Source: a bacterium | GTDB lineage: Bacteria; UBA9089; CG2-30-40-21; SBAY01 | Direction of reading: 5' to 3' | NCBI GenBank assembly: GCA_040757115.1 | Contig: JBFLYA010000052.1 | Span: 1-20,705 of the forward strand | DNA length: 20,705 bases | In this document: positions 15,100 to 20,705 of the stretch, in pieces | How the letters are laid out: each line of letters begins with the position of its first letter | How positions within the stretch are numbered: the stretch's first letter is position 1 | Made by a program: the position numbers and the translations under genes | Notes under the pieces: model-generated | The model's database searches: none | What the model was told of the DNA's origin: nothing | Seen by the model: the letters and a program-made list of their open reading frames with translations, nothing else

Positions 15100-15127
15100 A
15101 TATATCAATAAAATAAAAAAAAGTCAA
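15099..15127 (-). promoter_or_regulatory. Promoter of the histidine kinase operon
   Basis: TTGACT (15127-15122), exactly 17 bases, then TATATT (15104-15099): a near-consensus sigma-70 promoter. The -35 box overlaps the gatA stop codon (TGA 15126-15124). The start point should be near 15092, inside the upstream copy of the 15-bp repeat. Before the insertion, the kinase ATG would have been only about 12-15 bases from the start point. Confidence 0.75.
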
Positions 15128-16593
15128 TCCTTTTTTAAAGGAGGTCTTTTTAAATGATGTTCTGTATTCTGTTCAAAGGTGTAGGCTACTTGTAATAGTT
15201 TCTCTTCTCCAAATAATGGGGCTAAAATCTGTAGTCCAACAGGTAATCCATCCTGTGTCCATCCAGAGGGAATAGATATCCCCGGGACACCAGTTAAATT
15301 AGCAGAGATTGTAAGAATATCAGATAAATACATTTGAATAGGGTCAGATACCCTGGAGCCAATCTTAAAAGCAGGTGTTGGTGAAGTTGGGGTAATTATA
15401 ACATCACATCTTTTAAATACCTCTTCAAAATCTTGCTTAATCAATGTCCTTACCTTTTGTGCATTTAAATAATAGGCATCATAATATCCCGCAGATAAGG
15501 CATAGGTGCCAAGCATAATCCTTCTTTTGACCTCATTTCCAAAGCCTTGTGTTCTTGTCTGCTCATACATATCCATCAACTCTTTTTCTGGAACCCTAAG
15601 TCCATACTGAACGCCATCATATCGAGCTAAGTTAGAGCTCGCCTCTGCTGGGGCAATAAGATAATATACTGCCACACAATAGTCTGTATGGGGTAGGGAT
15701 ACTTCTAACACCTCTGCCCCTAACCCTTCCAACAATCTAATTGCTTTGTCAATACTTTCCTTAACCTCAATATCTATCTCTTCTCTAAAATATTCCTTAG
15801 GGATACCAATCTTTATTCCTGAAACATCATTGATTAAAGATTTAGTATAATCTGGTGCAGGAATGGGAGTAGATGTAGAATCATTTTTGTCATAGGTGCA
15901 AATAAGATTAAGAAGTAAGGCACAATCAGTAACATCTTTGGTAATTGGTCCAATTTGGTCTAATGAGGATGCAAAGGCAATTAATCCATATCTTGATACC
16001 CTGCCGTAGGTAGGTTTAAATCCTACTACGCCACACAAAGCCGCTGGCTGGCGAATAGAACCACCGGTATCAGAACCTAAGGCTAAAATTGCCTCATCTG
16101 AAGCCACAGCCGCCGCAGAACCACCACTTGACCCCCCTGGTACTGTCTCTAAATTCCATGGATTTTTAGTAGTCCCAAAGCATGAATTCTCAGTAGAAGA
16201 CCCCATGGCAAATTCATCCATATTGGTCTTGCCGATGATAATTGCACCTGCTTCTTTTAATCTTTGAATGACAAAGGCATCATAAGGGGGGATGAAATTG
16301 TAGAGGATTTTTGAGGCACAGGTAGTTTTTATACCTTTAGTGCAAATGTTATCCTTAATGGCAATGGGAATGCCTGCCAACGGATGTATCTGTTCTCCCT
16401 GGGCTATTTTTTTATCTACCTCTTTTGCCTGCTCAATTGCCTCATCAAAACAGGTGGTGATGTAGGCATTTATCTTTGAATCTAAAGCCTCAATTCGACT
16501 AATGACGGATTCTGTTACCTCTACTGATGTAACTTCTTTGGATTTAAGCAGGTTATGAATTTTATGTGCAGTTAGGGATGCTAATTCACTCAA
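15124..16593 (-). CDS. gatA: Asp/Glu-tRNA amidotransferase subunit A
   Basis: Amidase subunit of GatCAB, which releases ammonia from glutamine to convert mischarged Glu-tRNA(Gln) or Asp-tRNA(Asn). 489 residues. The Ser-cisSer-Lys triad is visible: Lys80 in 'IAIKDNI', Ser155 in '[12 protein letters not shown]', Ser179 in '[16 protein letters not shown]', followed by '[14 protein letters not shown]'. The frame opens at GTG 16602, but its only ribosome binding site (GGAG) is one base away from that codon. TTG 16593 lies about ten bases from the same GGAG and gives '[16 protein letters not shown]', matching the usual family start, so TTG is preferred. gatB and gatC are not adjacent. The stop overlaps the promoter of the next operon. 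Confidence 0.95.
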   Translation of the reverse strand: MSELASLTAHKIHNLLKSKEVTSVEVTESVISRIEALDSKINAYITTCFDEAIEQAKEVDKKIAQGEQIHPLAGIPIAIKDNICTKGIKTTCASKILYNFIPPYDAFVIQRLKEAGAIIIGKTNMDEFAMGSSTENSCFGTTKNPWNLETVPGGSSGGSAAAVASDEAILALGSDTGGSIRQPAALCGVVGFKPTYGRVSRYGLIAFASSLDQIGPITKDVTDCALLLNLICTYDKNDSTSTPIPAPDYTKSLINDVSGIKIGIPKEYFREEIDIEVKESIDKAIRLLEGLGAEVLEVSLPHTDYCVAVYYLIAPAEASSNLARYDGVQYGLRVPEKELMDMYEQTRTQGFGNEVKRRIMLGTYALSAGYYDAYYLNAQKVRTLIKQDFEEVFKRCDVIITPTSPTPAFKIGSRVSDPIQMYLSDILTISANLTGVPGISIPSGWTQDGLPVGLQILAPLFGEEKLLQVAYTFEQNTEHHLKRPPLKKD

Positions 16594-16641
16594 TTTTTTC
16601 ACTCTCCAATTATTCGTGGCAATTTAAAGAACTGAATTTTC

Positions 16642-16764
16642 GTAACCGTTCATTTTATTATACCATTGATTCCTTGTAAATGCAACAATTTTTATTTCAC
16701 CAGGGTAATGCGTCAGTGAAATGGGGGAACGATACTAACCACGAAAGCACGAAATAAAGAAAAT
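16642..16764. repeat. Solo MITE terminus and flank upstream of gatA
   Basis: GTAACCGTTCA at 16642-16652 is an exact family terminus, but the 'ccgcagagacgcag' arm does not follow it; about 110 unrelated bases lead to the complete copy at 16765. The stretch includes 'accacgaaagcacgaaataaag' (part of another common repeat) and no gene. It may be the edge of an older, rearranged copy. Confidence 0.5.
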
Positions 16765-16998
16765 GTAACCGTTCAGGTAATCCTTTACCGCAGAGACGCA
16801 GAGAAACAGAGAGGAAAATATCTTTTTTTCGCGTTTTTCGGTGTTTAAAAAGGCTTAAAAACAGTTAGTCGAAAATAAATATTAAAAGATTAATAAACAA
16901 CGAAAGACCCGAAATGCACAAAAAAGGAAATTTCTGTCTCTGGTGAATAGATTTTAATTTTTTCTCTGCGTCTCTGTGTCTGTGCGGTGAACGGTTAC
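16765..16998. mobile_element. MITE copy 2
   Basis: A 234-bp element, GTAACCGTTCA (16765-16775) to TGAACGGTTAC (16988-16998), with a body almost identical to copy 1 (4763-5008), including the run at 16845-16875 about 'aaaaaggcttaaaaacag'. It lacks 12 bases of the 'ttcgtgtttttcgcg' tract and has a few substitutions. No target duplication is visible (AAGAAAAT left, CAATATTA right), so it probably recombined after insertion. Its right end is 5 bases from the yifB stop codon. Confidence 0.85.
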
Positions 16999-17003
16999 CA
17001 ATA

Positions 17004-18542
17004 TTACTTCCATAAATTTCTATCTAAACTGCGATATTGGATGGCTTCAGAGATATGTGTGGCGGTGATTGTATCTGTGTTTTCTAAATCACTGATGGTG
17101 CGGGCGACCTTTAATACTCGGTCATAAGTACGGGCTGAAAAACCTAATTTATCAATCGCTGTCCGAAGTAATTCTTTCCCCTGGTCTTCTACCTGACAAT
17201 ATTTTTTAATCTCACGGGGTCCCATTTGACTATTAGCATAAACCTTTTGATGAGATGAATCTCTTTGTCGTTGAATCTGACGGGCTTTATTGATTCTTTC
17301 ACGGATGACCGTTGATGATTCTTCTTGAGTTTCCCCTTCAAGGTCTTTATACTTCAGACCGGGCACTTCAATATGAATATCAATTCTATCCCACAGCGGC
17401 CCTGATATTTTCGCCAGATACTTTTGTATTTGAGTTGGGGTGCAACTACATTCTTTTGATGGGTCGGTTAGATTTCCACAAGGACAGGGATTCATTGCCG
17501 CAACCAACATAAATGAGGCGGGAAAGGTAAGCGAAGTGCTTGCCCGTGAGATAGTTACCAGACCATCTTCTAAAGGCTGTCTTAGTGATTCTAAGACATT
17601 GCGGGGAAATTCTGGCAGTTCATCAAGGAATAAAACACCATTGTGAGATAAACTTATCTCTCCTGGTTTAGGAACCTGGCCACCGCCGACTAATCCGGCA
17701 TCTGAAATGCTGTGATGTGGTGCTCGAAAAGGCCGCGTCGTGAGTAAAGAACATTGATGAAAGACTAATCCGGCAATGGAATGAATCTTGGTTGTCTCAA
17801 TCGCCTCGGATAATGATAATTCCGGTAAAATAGTTGGTATGCGTCTGGCTAACATTGTTTTCCCTGAACCTGGTGGTCCTATCATCAAAATATTATGTCC
17901 TCCAGCACAGGCAACTTCTATTGCCCTTTTGACATGAGCCTGTCCTTTTACCTCACAGAAATCTAAATCATATTTAGAGGTTTGAGAAAATAAAGCCTTA
18001 ATATCTACGATATGCGGAGAGATACTTAATTCACCCGCAATAAATTTTACTGTTTCATATAATGTTTTAACTGGATAAACATTTATTCCTTCAACTACAG
18101 CGGCCTCTGGGGCATTGGCAAAAGGAACAATCAGGTTTTTAAATCCAGCCTCTTTAGCCGAGGAAGCAATCGGCAGTGCTCCTTTAATCGGTTTGACCGC
18201 TCCATCCAGGGATAATTCACCAACAATGAGATATTGAACTAAGGCTGTGGCAGGAATTTGTTGGGTAGTGGCAATCATCGCCAGGGCAATTGGCAGGTCA
18301 AAAAACGCACCTTCTTTTTTTATCTCGGCTGGGGCTAAGTTGACAACAACTCTTTTATTATACGGAAATTGACATTGCGAATTAACAATAGCAATCTTAA
18401 CACGCTCTTTGCTTTCTTTCACCGCAGAATCAGGTAATCCCACAATATTAAAATAAGGCATAGAACCAGTGGCATTTACCTCGACCGTAACAATATATCC
18501 ATCTATACCTGATAATCCAGCACTATAAGATTTGGCTAACAT
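17004..18542 (-). CDS. comM: YifB/ComM family Mg-chelatase-like AAA+ ATPase
   Basis: 512 residues, full length. The N-terminal Lon-protease-like S5 fold domain (1-170, 'MLAKSYSAGLSGIDGYIVTVEV', 'NLAPAEIKKEGAFFDLPIAL') is followed by an AAA+ module: Walker A 'GPPGSGKT' (222-229), 'TTRPFRAPHHSISDAGLVGGG' region (268-288), Walker B 'GVLFLDELPEF' (302-312). A Cys-rich loop 'NPCPCGNLTDPSKECSC' follows, then a Mg-chelatase C-terminal domain. ComM is a hexameric helicase promoting branch migration during natural transformation in Proteobacteria; in other bacteria its role is less certain. ATG 18542 has GAGGA five bases upstream. It was originally closely linked to yraN and rnhB, a common cluster (with dprA, absent here). 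Confidence 0.94.
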   Translation of the reverse strand: MLAKSYSAGLSGIDGYIVTVEVNATGSMPYFNIVGLPDSAVKESKERVKIAIVNSQCQFPYNKRVVVNLAPAEIKKEGAFFDLPIALAMIATTQQIPATALVQYLIVGELSLDGAVKPIKGALPIASSAKEAGFKNLIVPFANAPEAAVVEGINVYPVKTLYETVKFIAGELSISPHIVDIKALFSQTSKYDLDFCEVKGQAHVKRAIEVACAGGHNILMIGPPGSGKTMLARRIPTILPELSLSEAIETTKIHSIAGLVFHQCSLLTTRPFRAPHHSISDAGLVGGGQVPKPGEISLSHNGVLFLDELPEFPRNVLESLRQPLEDGLVTISRASTSLTFPASFMLVAAMNPCPCGNLTDPSKECSCTPTQIQKYLAKISGPLWDRIDIHIEVPGLKYKDLEGETQEESSTVIRERINKARQIQRQRDSSHQKVYANSQMGPREIKKYCQVEDQGKELLRTAIDKLGFSARTYDRVLKVARTISDLENTDTITATHISEAIQYRSLDRNLWK

Positions 18543-18664
18543 TTATTCCTCAAGAAAAGGTTATATACCGTTTCGCCTTTTCTCTCATCTCCTTTATCCT
18601 CAAATTCAAACAATTTCGCCCCATTGAAAGTAATAGAAAACTCCTTCTTTAATCTTTCTATCAT
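18536..18664 (-). CDS. Small ORF overlapping the comM start, possible frameshift remnant
   Basis: A 42-codon frame from ATG 18664 ('MIERLKKEFSITFNGAKLFE...') ends at TAG 18536, overlapping the comM ATG by 7 bases. It lacks its own ribosome binding site. A second frame just upstream, ATG at about 18692 ('MENRLLEIFDDRKIKEG...'), has GAGGAG (the last codons of yraN) ten bases before it but runs out after 28 codons. The two frames would join with one indel near the 'atatttgatg' stretch, giving about 51 residues. It could be a small, now frameshifted gene between yraN and comM, or chance frames. Confidence 0.3.
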   Translation of the reverse strand: MIERLKKEFSITFNGAKLFEFEDKGDERKGETVYNLFLRNKC

Positions 18665-18709
18665 CAAATATTTCTAACAAACGATTCTCCATTTAATTCT
18701 TACTCCTCA

Positions 18710-19098
18710 TAGAGTTCTGCAAAACTAAGAAACTGTAGTTTTTAAGCGGGTATTTAAAAACCTCTATTTTTATCAATTTCCTCCAAAGAGCAAAATGCAA
18801 AAAGCAAATATAAAAATTACATATCAAAATGTAAAATTATCCGACCTGTGCAGTTAGAGATTACAGAAAAATATCTATAACTTTCTCAATAAACATATCG
18901 CTCCTACGGAGCTAATTTGATGTTGAGACGATAAATCTATAAACATCTCGCCCTTACAGGGCTGAATATATTTTATAAACTCCGTTAGGAGTGATATATT
19001 TGTAGACTTTTTGAAATTTGATTTGTAATTTTGCATTTTGATATTTAATATTTGATATTTATTTGTTGTCTCCCCCAAATCCTATTTTGCAGAACCCT
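18710..19098. mobile_element. 389-bp element with 14-bp target duplication at the yraN stop
   Basis: ATTCTTACTCCTCA is present on both sides (18696-18709 and 19099-19112). The left end is TAGAGTTCTGCAAAAC; the right end, read inward on the other strand, is AGGGTTCTGCAAAAT. The interior holds imperfectly complementary A/T-rich arms (about 18800-18835 against 19015-19065) and three hairpin-plus-tail units: GCTCCTACGGAGC (18900-18912), GCCCTTACAGGGC (18950-18962) and ACTCCGTTAGGAGT (18979-18992, tail 'gatatatttgtaga'). No transposase gene; the 67-codon frame inside is not protein-like. It belongs to a different family from the GTAAC elements. Confidence 0.8.
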
Positions 19099-19102
19099 AT
19101 TC

Positions 19103-19474
19103 TTACTCCTCAAGATAAAAGGCATCTTTTATTAATTCAATTTTAGGTTTTTGGTTTGGCCGCCAGGTGATAGCCACAATATCAAATCGACAATCAATAT
19201 CCTGTAAATTTTTCTTTGCAAGATATTCTAAGGCGACTTTACCCATCTGTCTTTGTTTACGAATATCAACGGCTTCTTGCGGTAGTCCAAATTCTTCACC
19301 TCGACGCGTTTTTACTTCAATAAATGCTAAAACCTCCTGATTTTTAGCAATAATATCAATTTCCCCGGAGCGGGTTTTATAATTCTGTTCTAATATTTTG
19401 TATCGATGTCGTTTTAAATGTTTTAAAGCTAACGCCTCTCCTTTTTCTCCTAATTCAATTCTTTGTTTGGACAT
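19103..19474 (-). CDS. yraN: YraN/UPF0102 family nuclease-fold protein
   Basis: 123 residues, normal for the family. The PD-(D/E)XK-like core is visible: 'GEKGEALALKHLKRHRYKILEQNYKTRSGEIDIIA' with Glu38 and Asp40, then 'LAFIEVKTRRGEEFG' with Glu53 and Lys55. Biochemical function is not established; homologues lie with rnhB and comM as here. ATG 19474 has only a distant GAGG (about 13 bases), so translation may depend on coupling with rnhB, 29 bases upstream. The final Glu-Glu-stop lies within the 14-bp target duplication of the adjacent element, so the insertion left the protein intact. Confidence 0.92.
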   Translation of the reverse strand: MSKQRIELGEKGEALALKHLKRHRYKILEQNYKTRSGEIDIIAKNQEVLAFIEVKTRRGEEFGLPQEAVDIRKQRQMGKVALEYLAKKNLQDIDCRFDIVAITWRPNQKPKIELIKDAFYLEE

Positions 19475-19503
19475 AGGGATATTAAAACCTCATAAAAAAA
19501 CCT

Positions 19504-20157
19504 TTAATTTCGTGAAGCCCTCTTACACATAGATTTAATTGGTTCAAAAGATTTTCGGTGTATCGGACAAATACCATATTTTTTAATTGATTCAATATGT
19601 AAAGAAGTTCCATAGCCTTTATGTTTAGCAAAGCCATATTGCGGGAATTCTTTATCATATTCAATCATCATTCTATCTCTTATTACTTTGGCTAATATTG
19701 ATGCAGATTGAATGGAAATACTCAATTGGTCGCCCCGAATGATAGGTTTTTGTGGAATGTCTATAGAAGGAATTTTTAGTCCATCGACAAGTAAGAAATG
19801 TGGTTTTGACTTCAAAGAATCTATCGCCTTTTTCATCGCCAGGTGAGTTGCTCGTAAAATATTAATCTCATCTATTATCTCTTCATTGACAATACCTATT
19901 CCCCAATCAATAACTACATCAGAAATAGTCTTAAATAATCTTTCTCGTTGTTTGGGGGATAATTTTTTAGAATCATTTATGCCCGGTATTTTAGCCTCTT
20001 CTGGTAAAATTGCTACCGCGGCTACTACCGGGCCCGCTAATGGCCCTCTACCAACCTCATCTATTCCACCTATTAATTCATAACCTAAAGAAGATGCCTC
20101 TTCTTCATATAGGCAAAGTTTTTTAAAGGGATAATTTTCATATTTTGATGGGGCCAT
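19504..20157 (-). CDS. rnhB: Ribonuclease HII
   Basis: 217 residues. Cleaves RNA in RNA-DNA hybrids and at single ribonucleotides in DNA. The four acidic metal ligands are present: Asp33 and Glu34 in 'GGIDEVGRGPLAGPVVAA', Asp125 in 'FLLVDGL', Asp161 in 'KVIRDRMM'. 'YGFAKHKGYGT' near 175-185 is the family C-terminal motif. ATG 20157 is preceded by a perfect AAGGAGG at a spacing of about eight bases. It is the first gene of rnhB-yraN-(small ORF)-comM. Confidence 0.96.
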   Translation of the reverse strand: MAPSKYENYPFKKLCLYEEEASSLGYELIGGIDEVGRGPLAGPVVAAVAILPEEAKIPGINDSKKLSPKQRERLFKTISDVVIDWGIGIVNEEIIDEINILRATHLAMKKAIDSLKSKPHFLLVDGLKIPSIDIPQKPIIRGDQLSISIQSASILAKVIRDRMMIEYDKEFPQYGFAKHKGYGTSLHIESIKKYGICPIHRKSFEPIKSMCKRASRN

Positions 20158-20212
20158 TGTATCGCCTCCTTATTCAAAGTAAGCGTTTCAGGTATGGTAA
20201 GAAAAGGATGAA

Positions 20213-20242
20213 ATATTAGTATTTTAACAATCAATTAGTCAA
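20213..20242 (-). promoter_or_regulatory. Promoter of the rnhB operon
   Basis: TTGACT (20242-20237), 18 bases, TAATAT (20218-20213). A start near 20206 gives a leader of about 49 bases ending in AAGGAGG before ATG 20157. Confidence 0.6.
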
Positions 20243-20611
20243 CCATCAAACCATCAATTATTAAAATTTTACCACACCTTCCTTAAAAAGTCAAGAGGCT
20301 GACCGAGAATTTTTTAAAAAATATCCACCTGTGCGGTTAAATGTAAAATGGATAATGTAAAATGAGAAATGTAAAATGAAAATGTATAACTGAAAGGTAA
20401 TGCGTCTTGCGAAGTCCTAAAATTTGGTGGTGTCTGAAAATAACTCTAATAGTGAAATCTATGCAGATTTGGTGTCCAAAAGGGATTTCCTCCAAAGAGC
20501 AAAATGCAAAACTCGTTTATAGTTTATAGTTTATGGTTTATAGTTTATAGTTTATAGTCTATAGTCCTTCAACTATCTACTATAAACTATCTTTGCCAAA
20601 GTTCAGTAAAA
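20243..20611. repeat. Non-coding repeat-rich stretch
   Basis: No gene seen. It contains degenerate 'aatgtaaaatg' repeats (20339-20385) and a 27-base perfect direct repeat of 18776-18802 at 20485-20511 ('tcctccaaagagcaaaatgc' core). A tandem of seven to eight heptamers GTTTATA lies at about 20515-20565, partly complementary to 'actataaactat' at 20579-20590. The motif 'cctgtgcggtta' at 20329 also occurs at 5322 and, with one change, at 18845. Confidence 0.7.
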
Positions 20612-20705
20612 TTATCTCTTTCCTTTCAGCGTTAAAATACTTGAAGCAAAGATATTACCAAATTCCTCCAACTCTTTGAGAAACCCTGCTACTTCCTCTT
20701 TGAAA
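20612..20705 (-). CDS. C-terminal end of an unidentified protein (runs off the right edge)
   Basis: A frame enters from the right edge and gives 30 residues, '...FKEEVAGFLKELEEFGNIF' then 'ASSILTLKGKR', ending at TAA (20614-20612). The composition (amphipathic, Glu/Lys/Leu-rich, compact hydrophobic end) looks coding, and the repeat-rich DNA starts right after the stop. Too short to name a family. Confidence 0.5.
   Translation of the reverse strand, partial: FKEEVAGFLKELEEFGNIFASSILTLKGKR

Noticed and set aside
18875-19078. 67-codon minus frame inside the 389-bp element
   Set aside because: It consists of hairpin repeats and A/T-rich arms read as protein; no ribosome site and low-complexity composition.

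Overview
The window is AT-rich bacterial DNA with densely packed genes, nearly all on the minus strand, separated by short stretches full of repeats. The protein set (Pol I, GatA, RNase HII, YraN, YifB/ComM, DHPS, PyrD-1B, PyrF), the secreted protein with a FlgD/T9SS-like C-terminal Ig domain, and the many 'ccgcagagacgcagag'-type intergenic repeats suggest an uncultured anaerobic candidate-phylum bacterium, of the Omnitrophota/Desantisbacteria kind. That placement is inference; no rRNA or tRNA gene was seen.

Layout. Positions 1-101 hold the last 32 codons of an IS630-type transposase. Next to it is the decayed gene of a large secreted protein (116-1991), with a 5' end cut by the IS, a TGG-to-TAG stop and a one-base frameshift. 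polA (2052-4709, minus) follows, with a degenerate proofreading domain and a near-leaderless promoter. Positions 4750-6135 are mostly repeats: a MITE (4763-5008), a 69-residue hypothetical gene (5135-5344) with a palindrome and a hairpin in its leader, hairpin-plus-tail repeats in two duplicated cassettes, and a second MITE with a perfect 8-bp target duplication (5537-5751). A folP-pyrD-pyrF block (9260 down to 6136) follows. A MITE carrying a nested repeat landed in the last codons of folP and gave it a new C-terminal tail.

Positions 15127 to 10269 (minus) hold the most unusual locus: a strong promoter, a short leader ORF, a triple-GAF histidine kinase, a stand-alone receiver, a receiver fused to an aminoglycoside-phosphotransferase-like kinase domain, a 30-codon ORF, an MNT nucleotidyltransferase, and the start of a further gene destroyed by a MITE end. 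From the kinase fusion onward the genes are joined by ATGA overlaps. This reads as a phosphorelay whose output is a small-molecule or protein kinase rather than a DNA-binding protein, possibly linked to a HEPN/MNT-like module. Downstream of it lies a Cys-rich protein of unknown function.

gatA, another MITE copy and yifB/comM follow. A 389-bp element with 14-bp target duplications then sits exactly at the yraN stop codon. After it come yraN, rnhB and the tail of an unidentified minus-strand gene running off the right edge.

The theme of the window is remodelling of gene ends by small non-autonomous elements. One family has termini GTAACYRTTCA...TGAAYRGTTAC and 8-bp target duplications, which resembles IS66-type ends.
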